A DNA stretch of 59,353 bases. Source: Bacillota bacterium (GTDB lineage: Bacteria > Bacillota > Clostridia > Clostridiales > Clostridiaceae). The stretch's first letter is position 1; every line of letters begins with the position of its first letter. A program made the translations under genes and the position numbers. This document shows positions 16,670 through 25,252 of the stretch, piece by piece. Location of the stretch: contig JAEXZL010000017.1 of assembly GCA_023451395.1 (NCBI GenBank), positions 1-59,353 on the forward strand, given 5' to 3'. The notes beneath the pieces were generated by a model. The model searched no databases and was not told the origin of the DNA. It saw only the letters and a list, made by a program, of their open reading frames with translations.

Positions 16670-16984
16670 TTATATGTTATTTTTTGCTTTAAGAGGCACA
16701 TATCTATGTTGAAGATACAAGCTTATGAATACTCCTAAATAAAAAATAGGGAAGAAATAAATAATTTTCTTAAAAATTAACGATATAACATAACCAATTA
16801 CCAAAAACAAAAACAGTGGTATATCCATTAGATAGCTAGCTTTCTCCTCAGGATAAACTTCCGCTCCACAGCTTTTACAGTTCATGGAGTTTTGTGGACT
16901 AATCCACATCCTCTTCCAAGGGGATACGGCTTGTCTATCGCAATAAGGGCAGATAGACTTGTATCTTTCTTCATCTTTTTCCAT
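16670..16984 (-). CDS. Small zinc-ribbon membrane protein, function unknown
   Basis: About 104 residues from the ATG at 16984; the in-frame GTG at 16993 lies inside the ribosome site GAGGTG. The N-terminal half has CPYCD and CKSCG, two CxxC pairs that should bind one zinc. Two hydrophobic segments follow (LFLFLVIGYVISLIF and YFFPIFYLGVFISLYL), then a basic tail. The layout suggests a cytosolic zinc finger held at the membrane. No family was recognised with confidence. Confidence 0.7.
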   Translation of the reverse strand: MEKDEERYKSICPYCDRQAVSPWKRMWISPQNSMNCKSCGAEVYPEEKASYLMDIPLFLFLVIGYVISLIFKKIIYFFPIFYLGVFISLYLQHRYVPLKAKNNI

Positions 16985-17067
16985 AGTTAACACCTCTATA
17001 ATAAAAATACTTACAGGAATATTATAATATTAATGGCTTATTTTACAAGAGATTTTTTTAGAATAAA

Positions 17068-17098
17068 GAAAAGTACCCATAATTTTTTCATGAGTACT
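17068..17098 (-). terminator. Terminator of the PTS operon
   Basis: A 9-bp stem (17072-17080 with 17090-17098), fully paired in the minus-strand RNA with one G-U wobble, is followed by UUUUCUUU. It begins 16 bp after the last gene of the operon. Confidence 0.75.
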
Positions 17099-17113
17099 AC
17101 TTCTAGAAATATA

Positions 17114-18199
17114 TTAATAGATTTTAAAGGCAAATTTATCCCAAGGCTCTAAATAATCAAGAAGCATAAGCTCTTCTTCTTTTATCCTTCCTACAACATT
17201 GGTTTTGCCTGAGTTTTCCATATCCTTAAGAGCTATCTGAAGCTCACCAGCATACTGCAGATAAAGGTCATTTTCTATGAGTATATCCCCTCTTTTTATA
17301 TTTCTTGTATTGAAAGGCTTAAACTCTCTTCCTTTATATTTAACCCTACTTTGAGTGCTTCTTATGAGATAGTCTGACACATCCCCTCTATAGAAATGGA
17401 ATTCATCCAATGCTATGGTTTTTTCAAGAGGAGAAATTCCCTCATAAAGCTCTATATTAAAGGTCATAAGCTCAGTATTGATATTTGCTAAGGCCTTAAA
17501 TTCTTCCTCACTGGCATAGCAATTTGATATTATGACGTCGTCAATAAGTCCTGTGGCCAATAGATGCTTTGCCTGAACCTCAATAGGAAGATTTCTATGA
17601 AGCTCAAGGGTTGGTAGGCCTTCCATTATAGGCCATGGCCCAAAGGTAGCAGCTCTAGAGGTTACAAAAGCAGCTGTTCTTAACCCCTCCTCCTTAAACT
17701 GCTTGCTGGACTTTATAAAATGCTCATAGGAAAGTCCCGAATATCTGTGGGGATAAAAATTATGGCAGCCTATTAAATTCTCTTTATTAGGCTTATACAT
17801 CATAATATTTTCAATATATTTATTTGCATTGCTCATATTAAGCTCAATTTTTAGGTTATGGGGATTATAGGTCATCATTGCTTCTTCTACTCCAGAAAAC
17901 CCCATATCAAGCCTTATACCCATTGCACCTAATTCATTAAAAAAGGATAGATCATTATAGCTTATATTAAGATCTCTAAAAATTCTCGGAGCAAGGTCTG
18001 CAATAACCTCCATTCCTTTAGAATTGGCATAGGTAATGGTTTCTTTAAAGGAGGAAAGAATTTTTTCCTTATCTCCTTCAACTGATAACAAACAGGTAAA
18101 AACCCTCTTTGCACCGTACTTATAGGCAAGATCTATGTAAGCCTTGTCCTTTTCTGGATCTGAGTGCATGGGGTATAAAGAAATACCAAGTTTATGCAT
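17114..18199 (-). CDS. MupG/DUF871-family TIM-barrel protein (putative 6-phospho-N-acetylmuramidase)
   Basis: 361 residues beginning with the family signature LGISLYPMHSDPEKDKAYIDLAYKYGAKRVF. GCHNFYPHRYSGLSYEHF and AAFVTSRAATFGPWPIMEGLPTLE are further typical segments, and a small C-terminal beta domain follows. Staphylococcus aureus MupG of this family hydrolyses MurNAc-6-phosphate-GlcNAc; other DUF871 proteins sit beside PTS genes with unproven substrates. GGGAGG precedes the start. It is the last gene of a PTS operon, so a phosphorylated disaccharide substrate is plausible. Confidence 0.82.
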   Translation of the reverse strand: MHKLGISLYPMHSDPEKDKAYIDLAYKYGAKRVFTCLLSVEGDKEKILSSFKETITYANSKGMEVIADLAPRIFRDLNISYNDLSFFNELGAMGIRLDMGFSGVEEAMMTYNPHNLKIELNMSNANKYIENIMMYKPNKENLIGCHNFYPHRYSGLSYEHFIKSSKQFKEEGLRTAAFVTSRAATFGPWPIMEGLPTLELHRNLPIEVQAKHLLATGLIDDVIISNCYASEEEFKALANINTELMTFNIELYEGISPLEKTIALDEFHFYRGDVSDYLIRSTQSRVKYKGREFKPFNTRNIKRGDILIENDLYLQYAGELQIALKDMENSGKTNVVGRIKEEELMLLDYLEPWDKFAFKIY

Positions 18200-18225
18200 A
18201 ATAATCCTCCCTTTTATTTTTTTAC

Positions 18226-20901
18226 TTATATTTCATTAACAAGTAGCTCAATAAAATTGCAGATATCCCCTTCTCTATAATTAATTGAAAGCATTCCTTC
18301 TATCTTCTTCAGCCTCTCCCTTAAAAAGCTATAAAGCTTTGGATACCTAGAAATAATAAGCTCTGATTTATCAAAGTAATTAATGTGTTCAACTTTAAAA
18401 ATCTTTTCCGTCAAACATCCAAAATGCATTAAAAGTCCATTTATCTTATCTTTGTCCATAATTAATGAGAACTTCTTTTTTGATTCCATGAGAATACTAT
18501 ATATAGCTTTCAATACCTCTTGTCCCTTTGGAAGGCCAAGATGCTCCGTATAGACAACCTCCATTTCCTTTAAAAGCGCCTTTTCCTCTTTTATCTCTGG
18601 GAGTGCCTCTCTTAAAAACTCCTCTAAGGAAAGATATTCTACATCGTCAATATCCACCTTAAAAGCACTTATTACTTTTAAAATATGATAGCTTTCTCTA
18701 AGCTCGGAAACCTTTTCCATGAATTCATCTCTATCCTTTAAGGATAGGTTAATAACCTTATAGTCACCAGAGGGATATCTCTTATATACAAGGTCCTTAA
18801 GCCTTTCAGCCGTCCCATCTCCAGTATAGCAGGCAGTAATTATAGCCTTCTCTTTAGCAATCTTTCTTTGCTCCACACTTCTTGAGGTATATCGATTTTC
18901 AGGATCTAAAGAGGAAGCAATTTCTTCAATGCTAATATTTATTAGTGCCTTTCTTATAGCTTCTATAACCAAAGGAGTACTAACCATATCTATAGCAATA
19001 GTCTTTATACCTGTTTCCTCCTGAATAACATTACCGAAAAACTTTAATGAGCCCATATCCACAAGAATTAAAGCACCCATACCCTCATGATGTTTTTTAA
19101 CCAGCTCCTTAACCTTATCTAAGCCTTCTTCTGGTTTCATAGACAAAGGCATATCAAAAGCCTTACCATGCTTTGTATTCAAAAGCTGATTAGCAACCTC
19201 AACCATGGAGCTAGCAGTGTTGCTTCCATGCATGGCCACTATCACTGCCACCCTGCCTGCCTTCTTCTGAGTTTCTGCTGCAAAAAACATGGTAATAAAG
19301 CCTATTTCATCTATAGGCACCTCTATCCCATATTTTTCTTCAATCTTTTCTCCAAGAAGCATGGCCACCTTAAATTCCTTAGTATAGCTTCTTTTTATGC
19401 TGCTGAGCTTAGGGTTATCAATAAGCTTGCCCTCCTCAGCTCTTAAGAAGAAAGCATCTAAGTGAATGAGCAATCCTAAAAAGGTATTTCTTGAAAGACT
19501 TCTTTTTAGCTTGAATTCTGCAAGGCTCATGAAGGCTTTTAAAAACTCGTAAAGCTCTCCATCAATGAGATTTCTTATATCGTCCTCCCCTTCTTCCGCT
19601 TCTAAGCTCTCAAGATATCTCTCCACATAGGTTTCCAGATCTTCTGAAAGCTTCAGCGTAATGTCCCTTGGGTCTAAGCCCTTCTCTTGAAAGGACTTAG
19701 ATCTACTTTCAAGAAAATCATATATGTTATGAGATAGATCATACTTGTCTTCAAGCTCTCCAAAGGGCGAAGCAGTAAAACCTTTTCCGGAATTTATGCT
19801 TAGATACTCCACATTTTTAATCTTTTCCGCAGTAAGTATCCCTTTCTTTACCTCTTCGTTAAAATCCTCTTTACGGATAAAAACCTCCGCTTCCTCTCTA
19901 AGGCTTCTTAAAAATGCCTTAGCACAGGCTATTTGTATATCACTCTTAAGCTGACCTATATTATTTAGACAATCATAGGTCAAAAGGGCTGTAAGGGCAT
20001 CCTTTTCTATTTCGATGTTCTTGTGTACCCTTACAGACTCCTCTTGCAGAAAATTCTTTATTAAATCCAACCTCTCATCCCCGCTGCGATCACGTAAAGG
20101 CGGAAGGGTTATTGTTACAGGAATCCTTCTTTTAAAGGTCTTTAAGAGAGATGACTCGGTATTTTCTGTAGTGGCACAAATAATCATTAAAGATATAGGG
20201 ATTTCTTTAGTACTTCCTAAAGGAATATAATAGCCATAATCTATAAGGGTGAAAAGGAGTTCTTGTCCCTCAGGAGGAAGTCTATGTATTTCGTCTAGAA
20301 AAAGAATTCCATCCCTGCTTTTTTCTATTATTCCCTCTTTATCCTCATAAGCACCAGTATAAGCACCTTTTTTTACTCCAAAGAGATGAGCAATTAATAG
20401 CTGTGGATTATTAGCATAATCTGCACAGTTAAAGACAGCAAAGCTGTTTTTATCTTTAATTCTATTGCTTGCTAAGGCAAACTGAAACATAACCTTGGCA
20501 AAGAAGGATTTACCAACGCCAGTTTCTCCAACTATTAGAGTGTGCAGGCCCTTTGGAGGGTAAACTATAGCTGCCTTTGCCAGTGATATCTGGTGCTTGA
20601 GGCTGCCTTGCTTTCCTGTCAGCCTTAAAAAGGGATCATCTTCCTCATCCTTCCTATAGCTATTATCTTTTATTCCAGCTATAAGCTCCCCTTCTTCTGC
20701 AATATAATATATGACCGGTCTACCTTCTCTTTTCTTAATTCTGCCTTGATTAATAAGCTTTGAAAGCTCCCGCACAACATTAGGCCTTCTCATAGCTAAA
20801 AGATCTGAAAGCTCACCGGCACTGCAGCCTATAACACCATCTTCCTTAAGCTGTTCCCGGCAGACTTCCTTCAGTATTTCAAAAACCTCATCATTTTTCA
20901 A
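18226..20901 (-). CDS. LevR/CelR-like sigma-54-dependent PTS transcription activator
   Basis: 891 residues. Order of parts: winged-helix DNA-binding head (1-75); AAA+ domain with Walker A GETGVGKS (125-132), the sigma-54-contacting GAYTGA loop (179-184) and Walker B FLDEI (about 201-205); first PRD (about 440-545, with conserved His in LIHLD); an EIIA-Man-like domain with H558 in IVAMHGSNTASS; and a C-terminal region ending in a second PRD (around LLMHFGCLTEK). PTS components phosphorylate such proteins to report sugar supply. It lies inside the operon it should control, and a matching -24/-12 promoter stands upstream. Its ribosome site is weak (GGTGAT). Confidence 0.9.
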   Translation of the reverse strand: MKNDEVFEILKEVCREQLKEDGVIGCSAGELSDLLAMRRPNVVRELSKLINQGRIKKREGRPVIYYIAEEGELIAGIKDNSYRKDEEDDPFLRLTGKQGSLKHQISLAKAAIVYPPKGLHTLIVGETGVGKSFFAKVMFQFALASNRIKDKNSFAVFNCADYANNPQLLIAHLFGVKKGAYTGAYEDKEGIIEKSRDGILFLDEIHRLPPEGQELLFTLIDYGYYIPLGSTKEIPISLMIICATTENTESSLLKTFKRRIPVTITLPPLRDRSGDERLDLIKNFLQEESVRVHKNIEIEKDALTALLTYDCLNNIGQLKSDIQIACAKAFLRSLREEAEVFIRKEDFNEEVKKGILTAEKIKNVEYLSINSGKGFTASPFGELEDKYDLSHNIYDFLESRSKSFQEKGLDPRDITLKLSEDLETYVERYLESLEAEEGEDDIRNLIDGELYEFLKAFMSLAEFKLKRSLSRNTFLGLLIHLDAFFLRAEEGKLIDNPKLSSIKRSYTKEFKVAMLLGEKIEEKYGIEVPIDEIGFITMFFAAETQKKAGRVAVIVAMHGSNTASSMVEVANQLLNTKHGKAFDMPLSMKPEEGLDKVKELVKKHHEGMGALILVDMGSLKFFGNVIQEETGIKTIAIDMVSTPLVIEAIRKALINISIEEIASSLDPENRYTSRSVEQRKIAKEKAIITACYTGDGTAERLKDLVYKRYPSGDYKVINLSLKDRDEFMEKVSELRESYHILKVISAFKVDIDDVEYLSLEEFLREALPEIKEEKALLKEMEVVYTEHLGLPKGQEVLKAIYSILMESKKKFSLIMDKDKINGLLMHFGCLTEKIFKVEHINYFDKSELIISRYPKLYSFLRERLKKIEGMLSINYREGDICNFIELLVNEI

Positions 20902-20917
20902 AGGAAATCACCATCAC

Positions 20918-21214
20918 TTATTTTTTCTTTTTTAACTCTGGGAACTTTGCAACTCCTTTTAACTTATTTTCCTCTACCATAACTCTGGTTATTTCGAAAA
21001 ACATAATACAGGTGAAGGAAAAGATTAAAAACAATATTATCCATACCCACTGAGATAAACCCTTAAAGAAAATTAAAGGAATTATTAATATTAAGGGTGA
21101 GGTAAATGCTAAAATCCACCGGTTTACCTTATATCTTTTGGTAATTTCTTTAGTAAGATTTACTGAGAATAACATAAAGACTATGGCTCCAAAAATATAT
21201 AAGACTTTACTCAT
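20918..21214 (-). CDS. Small integral membrane protein in the PTS operon
   Basis: 98 residues with three hydrophobic stretches (LYIFGAIVFMLFSV, ILAFTSPLILIIPLIF, WVWIILFLIFSFTCIMFF) and a lysine-rich C-terminal tail (about 25 residues) likely facing the cytosol. AAAGGAG precedes the ATG. It starts 7 bp after the PTS IIA gene, so it is co-expressed. No family recognised; it may assist the transporter or be a regulator tether. Confidence 0.72.
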   Translation of the reverse strand: MSKVLYIFGAIVFMLFSVNLTKEITKRYKVNRWILAFTSPLILIIPLIFFKGLSQWVWIILFLIFSFTCIMFFEITRVMVEENKLKGVAKFPELKKKK

Positions 21215-21221
21215 GCTCTCT

Positions 21222-21530
21222 CTACTCCTTTTTCATTTCTTTACACATCTCTACCATCTGTTCAATGAGTGATTTTTCTGATATGGCAGTCATAAGCTGA
21301 TCCTGTGCATGAACCATTAATAATGTCATTTTTAATTCACCGCCGTTTATCTCAGCCTGAATGAGTTTTGTTTGAGTGTTATGAGCTATATCTAACTCCT
21401 CCTGTGCCTTAGAAAGCAGTTCCTCTGCTTCTTTAAAATTTCCTGTTCTTGCTGCCTTTAAAGCTTCATAGGCATAACCTCTTGCGTCTCCTCCATGGGA
21501 TATTATTTCAAATATTTCTGATTCTAACAT
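21222..21530 (-). CDS. PTS lactose/cellobiose-type EIIA
   Basis: 102 residues, three-helix type. It opens ESEIFEIISHGGDARGYAYEALKAARTGNF and has the phosphorylated histidine in LLMVHAQDQLMTAI. It accepts phosphate from HPr and passes it to the separate EIIB encoded at the head of the operon. GGAGG precedes the ATG. It lies 13 bp after the GH4 gene. Confidence 0.93.
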   Translation of the reverse strand: MLESEIFEIISHGGDARGYAYEALKAARTGNFKEAEELLSKAQEELDIAHNTQTKLIQAEINGGELKMTLLMVHAQDQLMTAISEKSLIEQMVEMCKEMKKE

Positions 21531-21543
21531 AAATAAACCTCCA

Positions 21544-22854
21544 TTAAAATTTAAACTGCGGTAAATAATTTTTGTTTATTTGAAGCATTTCCTCTGTAAG
21601 CTTTAAAGCTATTTCCACCGATGGAACAAGGGGATGACAGCTCATAGCCAATACTGCCTTATTCCTATCTCCCTTAACTGCCGCCTCAACGGCATTTATT
21701 TCATAGGATTTTACACTTTGTAAAAGACCCATAACCTCAGGAGGAAGCTTATCTATAATTAAGGGTGTTACCCCTTTTTTGTCAACAATACAATTGGTTT
21801 CAATAACACTGTCATAAGGAAGCTCTTTTATAACCCCTTTATTTTGTGTATTCACCGTATGAATTTCCTTCTTATCATTATATATGGAACTTATTAATGA
21901 TACTGCAGCATCGGAATAATAGGCTCCGCCCCTTTTTTCCAGTTCCTTAGGCTTTTCCTCAAGAGTCTCATCCTTATAAAGCTCAAAAAGCCTTTCCTCT
22001 ACCTTTTTTACAACCTCTGCCCTTGTGCCGCTACCACCCTCTGCTGCTGCCTCCTGCTCCTCCTTAAGAAGCCTGTCAGTCATATAAAAATACCTATGGT
22101 AAGGGCTTGGAATCATATTTAAAGCTCTTAAAAAATCTCCATTCCACTTAAGATCCGTTATATTATTCATGGTGAGACTAGCTCCATCTAATAGCTTTTC
22201 CACTACCTCTCTGGTTACATCCTCACCTCTTAGGTAAACCTTTGTACCCCATAACAGATGATTTAAGCCCGCAAATTCAATAAAGATATCCTCATAGGGA
22301 GCATCAAGAATTTTAGCTATGTCCATCCTCATATGAATAGGAACGTTGCAAAGTCCAATACACCTAATATTAGTATACTTTACAATTGCTTCCGTTACCA
22401 GTCCCGAAGGATTTGTAAAATTAATTAACCAGGCATTAGGGCATAGCTCCTCCATATCCTTAGCTATTTCAAGTAAAACTGGCACAGTCCTCAGAGCCTT
22501 GGCAAAGCCTCCTGGGCCTGTAGTCTCCTGCCCTATAACATTATATTTTAAAGGAAAACGCTCATCCACCCCTCTAGCCTCAAGGCCTCCTACTCTAAAC
22601 TGAGTTACCACAAAATCTGCATCTCTTAAGGCCTCTCTCCTATCTAGTGAAAGGTAAATTTCTGTATTAAGTCCTGCTCTTTTTATCATTCTTTTTGCAA
22701 GATTTCCTACAATATTAAGCTTCTCCTCTCCATCCTTAATATCAACTAAGTGTATTTCCTTTACTGGAAGCTCCCTGCTTCTCTTTATAAATCCATCTAT
22801 TATTTCAGGAGTATATGAGCTACCTCCTCCTATAACTGCTATTTTTAGTGTCAT
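21544..22854 (-). CDS. Family 4 glycosidase (6-phospho-beta-glucosidase type)
   Basis: 436 residues from ATG 22854 (AAGGAGG upstream; a frame reaching back to 22899 lacks a ribosome site). GH4 enzymes need NAD+ and Mn2+: the dinucleotide loop GGGSSYTPEI is at the N-terminus, and the metal-binding Cys and His are in GLCNVPIHM and GLNHLLWG. FTNPSG and FRVGGLEARGVDERFP are also family motifs. It cleaves 6-phospho disaccharides by an oxidation/elimination route. CelF/LicH-type specificity is suggested by the PTS neighbours; the sugar is not proven. Confidence 0.9.
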   Translation of the reverse strand: MTLKIAVIGGGSSYTPEIIDGFIKRSRELPVKEIHLVDIKDGEEKLNIVGNLAKRMIKRAGLNTEIYLSLDRREALRDADFVVTQFRVGGLEARGVDERFPLKYNVIGQETTGPGGFAKALRTVPVLLEIAKDMEELCPNAWLINFTNPSGLVTEAIVKYTNIRCIGLCNVPIHMRMDIAKILDAPYEDIFIEFAGLNHLLWGTKVYLRGEDVTREVVEKLLDGASLTMNNITDLKWNGDFLRALNMIPSPYHRYFYMTDRLLKEEQEAAAEGGSGTRAEVVKKVEERLFELYKDETLEEKPKELEKRGGAYYSDAAVSLISSIYNDKKEIHTVNTQNKGVIKELPYDSVIETNCIVDKKGVTPLIIDKLPPEVMGLLQSVKSYEINAVEAAVKGDRNKAVLAMSCHPLVPSVEIALKLTEEMLQINKNYLPQFKF

Positions 22855-22891
22855 AAGCTTATCCTCCTTAAGAAAATATCCTTTAATGTGA

Positions 22892-22913
22892 AGTGGCACC
22901 CTAGAGTGCCACT
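22892..22913 (-). promoter_or_regulatory. Intercistronic hairpin between PTS IIC and GH4 genes
   Basis: An 8-bp perfect stem (AGTGGCAC at 22892-22899 with 22906-22913) and 6-nt loop with no real U-tract. Its place between two cotranscribed genes suggests an RNA processing or stability element that could adjust IIC against downstream output. Confidence 0.45.
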
Positions 22914-22937
22914 AAAATATACTGATAATTTTTATGC

Positions 22938-24266
22938 TTAAACTCCTACTGTGCTGCCTTCCTTAGCCTCAAGAGCTGCATTTTCCTCAGCTACCATCTT
23001 CTTCTCATAAACCTTGAAGAAAGGATAGTATATTAAGGTAGTAATGGCAATATTAATAATTACCATTGCCACAGCTCCCCAGTTACCGCCTGTGGCCATA
23101 TAAGCTCCTATTGGTGCAGGAAGTGTCCAAGGTGCTAGGATATAGAATTTTCCAACTAAACCAGTAGATACTGCAAAATAAGAAAGTATACCGGTTACTG
23201 TAGGTCCTAATACAAAAGGTATAGCCAGTATTGGGTTCATAACCAAAGGAACACCAAAAATCATTGGCTCATTTATATTAAAGATTCCTGGTATTATTGA
23301 GAAACGTCCAACCTGCTTAAGATATTCTGATTTAGAGAATATCATTAAAATACAGAGTCCTAGGGTTGCACCGGAACCACCAATCCAGATAAGCCACTGG
23401 AAGAATGGCTCTGGAGCAATATTAGGCATTGCAGTTCCTGCTGCAACAGCACTGATATTTTCATCTAAAAGCACTAGCCATATAGGCCTTATAACAGAAC
23501 CTATAACAGAAACTCCATGGATACCTGCAGACCATAGAAGAGTAATAAGAATTACCGGAACTACTACTCCGCCCAGGTTATTACCCATTACTCCCTTAAT
23601 AGGAGCAAAGAGCTTTAGAAGATTAGCATTAATATCAAAATCTAGAAGTACTCTTATAACCCACATAATAACTATAATAAAAGCTGCTGGGATTAGGGCC
23701 TCAAAGGATCTTGCTACTGACTCAGGAACCTGCTCAGGCATCTTTAAGGTTACATTGAATTTCTTTAAAAGCCTCAAGGTCTCTACGGCAAAAATCATGG
23801 TTAATATAGCTGTGAACATACCAGATCCTCCAAGGTTACCCATTGGAAGTACCCATCCCATAGTTGCTGCTCCCTGAACTCCTGCTTTTGAAGCTGCAGT
23901 CATTACAGCATCTACATTTAAAGGCACTGTTGCCATTAAAAAAGCTGCTAAGGATAAAACTCCTCCGCTGACACCATCCAACTTATAGGATTTTGCCAGG
24001 CTATACCCCATACCATAAGAGGCATATAGTGCCATAAGACTTACTGTAAGTCTAAATGGTATCATTATATCACCCACATAAGGGGCAACTAAATCCTTCA
24101 AGCCTTGGCTTGGAGGCTGTGCAATAATGATAAAGAATGAACCAACAATTATTAAGGAAAGAGTGGATATAACTCCATCTCTCACCGCTCTTAAATGCCT
24201 CTGTTCAGAGAGACGAGCCATAGGTGGCATGAATTTTTCTTCAAGCCATAATAAAAAAGCATTCAT
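22938..24266 (-). CDS. PTS lactose/cellobiose-type EIIC (membrane permease)
   Basis: 442 residues with about ten hydrophobic segments and the EIIC motif GIFNINEPMIFGVPLVMNPILAIPF, in which the NEP glutamate contacts the sugar. The N-terminus (MARLSEQRHLRAVRDGVISTLSLIIVGSFF) is characteristic of the cellobiose/diacetylchitobiose branch. It moves the disaccharide inward while EIIB phosphorylates it. GGAGG precedes the ATG. Confidence 0.93.
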   Translation of the reverse strand: MNAFLLWLEEKFMPPMARLSEQRHLRAVRDGVISTLSLIIVGSFFIIIAQPPSQGLKDLVAPYVGDIMIPFRLTVSLMALYASYGMGYSLAKSYKLDGVSGGVLSLAAFLMATVPLNVDAVMTAASKAGVQGAATMGWVLPMGNLGGSGMFTAILTMIFAVETLRLLKKFNVTLKMPEQVPESVARSFEALIPAAFIIVIMWVIRVLLDFDINANLLKLFAPIKGVMGNNLGGVVVPVILITLLWSAGIHGVSVIGSVIRPIWLVLLDENISAVAAGTAMPNIAPEPFFQWLIWIGGSGATLGLCILMIFSKSEYLKQVGRFSIIPGIFNINEPMIFGVPLVMNPILAIPFVLGPTVTGILSYFAVSTGLVGKFYILAPWTLPAPIGAYMATGGNWGAVAMVIINIAITTLIYYPFFKVYEKKMVAEENAALEAKEGSTVGV

Positions 24267-24330
24267 AATTACCCTCCTTAAAATAAATTAATTAAATAAA
24301 ATTATTCCTCAGGCTATAATGGCCTGATTA

Positions 24331-24636
24331 TTATTGGTGTTTTTTTATTTGATCTAAAACCTTTGGTGCGCCTATAGGTGTATAACCCATTGGCACAATA
24401 AGCTCTATAGGAACCCCTGCAGCAGCTGCCTGTTCCTGAAATACCTTCATTCTATGCTTAACCTGAGGAGCAACGATAGCTAAGTCATAGCTGTTATCTT
24501 TAAGCTCATCTTCAAATTCTCCAGTACCTACTGCTTTAATTTCCAAAGGGAAGCCTTGCTTGTCTGCTTCTTTTTTAATAGCTTTAACAACAATAGCTGA
24601 AGACATCCCTCCGGAGCACACCATTAATACCTTCAT
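24331..24636 (-). CDS. PTS lactose/cellobiose-type EIIB
   Basis: 101 residues. The phosphorylated cysteine is C7 in MKVLMVCSGGMSSAI, followed by the P-loop-like turn of this family, and PIELIVPMGYTPIGAPKVLDQI closes the fold. First gene of the operon; AAAGGAGG lies upstream of the ATG and the sigma-54 promoter begins about 35 bp further out. Confidence 0.93.
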   Translation of the reverse strand: MKVLMVCSGGMSSAIVVKAIKKEADKQGFPLEIKAVGTGEFEDELKDNSYDLAIVAPQVKHRMKVFQEQAAAAGVPIELIVPMGYTPIGAPKVLDQIKKHQ

Positions 24637-24669
24637 AATAATTACCTCCTTTCCCTGTAATCATTATCA

Positions 24670-24684
24670 GCAATTTTAATGCCA
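24670..24684 (-). promoter_or_regulatory. Sigma-54 (-24/-12) promoter of the PTS operon
   Basis: On the minus strand TGGCAT-TAAAA-TTGC matches the TGGCAC-N5-TTGC consensus in nine of ten defined positions with exact GG-to-GC spacing. The operon encodes its own sigma-54 activator (18226-20901), which makes chance occurrence unlikely. Confidence 0.85.
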
Positions 24685-24716
24685 ACTTTTGTAAAGGTGT
24701 GATTCAAAAGGTTTAC

Positions 24717-24749
24717 AGGAGTAGTGTATCATCTTGATACACTACTCCT
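24717..24749. promoter_or_regulatory. 15-bp dyad, probable upstream activator site
   Basis: Perfect 15-bp arms (24717-24731 and 24735-24749) around TCT. The core GTAGTGTATCA is repeated in inverse. It lies about 50 bp upstream of the -24 element, on the side where a LevR-like activator would bind. It has no U-tract and no gene close upstream on either strand, so a terminator is less likely. Confidence 0.6.
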
Positions 24750-24772
24750 CTCCCTTTTCCCCAAAAGATACA

Positions 24773-24903
24773 CACCATGGAATATCAATTCACACACATA
24801 TAAACTTCAATTCATCCACCATGGAATATCAATTCACTTACATAATACTTCCATTCATTCACGTTTATACTTCTCAACTCCCACACTATACTACTTCAAT
24901 TCT
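24773..24903. repeat. 44-bp degenerate tandem repeat, G-poor on the plus strand
   Basis: A 21-bp element beginning CACCATGGAATATC occurs identically at 24773-24793 and 24817-24837, a 44-bp period. Each is followed by an ACTTC[A/C]ATTC element (24804, 24847), and a third, decayed unit follows with ACTTCAATTC near 24893. The plus strand has very few G. Two overlapping frames of about 63 codons cross it, but their translations are repeat-derived and they lack ribosome sites, so no gene is called. Confidence 0.65.
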
Positions 24904-24937
24904 CACACCAATTAGAGAGTTTCCATAAGAAAGTAAA

Positions 24938-24962
24938 AAGCAACGAGATTTTCTCGTTGCTT
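24938..24962 (-). terminator. Terminator after the acetyltransferase fragment
   Basis: A perfect 11-bp stem (AAGCAACGAGA arm) with a 3-nt loop is followed on the minus strand by TTTTACTTTC. Confidence 0.8.
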
Positions 24963-24993
24963 ATCTTTGATATTATGCTCATAATCCCACAGA

Positions 24994-25191
24994 TCAGTAT
25001 TTATGTGTGAGCAATCTTGCACTATGTATTTTACAATGAAATGATAAGTTCATACAGTGAATAGTGGTACAACTACCAAAATAATAACTACCATTAATAG
25101 TCCTTTCACCTTTATCAATAAATTCTTTCATAAAATCTAATGCTTTTGCTTCCATTTCCTCATTGGGATAGACAAACATTAAATATTCCAT
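24994..25191 (-). pseudogene. N-terminal fragment of a GNAT-like acetyltransferase
   Basis: 65 codons. The first 38 residues (VYPNEEMEAKALDFMKEF followed by IDKGERTINGSYYF) resemble the N-terminus of a Firmicute GNAT subgroup that reads P..E.E..ALDF..EF...GE..INGS. After that the sequence loses resemblance, and the frame stops where a full protein would need over 100 more residues. A ribosome site (AGGGG) and a terminator remain, so a short peptide may still be made. The family assignment is from pattern memory and is moderate. Confidence 0.45.
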
Positions 25192-25252
25192 TTGCTGCCC
25201 CTACATAGAAAACACAGATACTTTTTACTTCTTAATATAAGAAAACTTTACA

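Noticed and set aside
24773..24837. CRISPR array
   Set aside because: Only two exact repeat copies, 44 bp apart, and the spacer segments are themselves similar to each other; no cas genes.
24724..24928. Two overlapping plus-strand frames of about 63 codons across the tandem repeat
   Set aside because: No ribosome sites, translations are low-complexity and follow the 44-bp repeat, and one lies in the dyad of the PTS control region.
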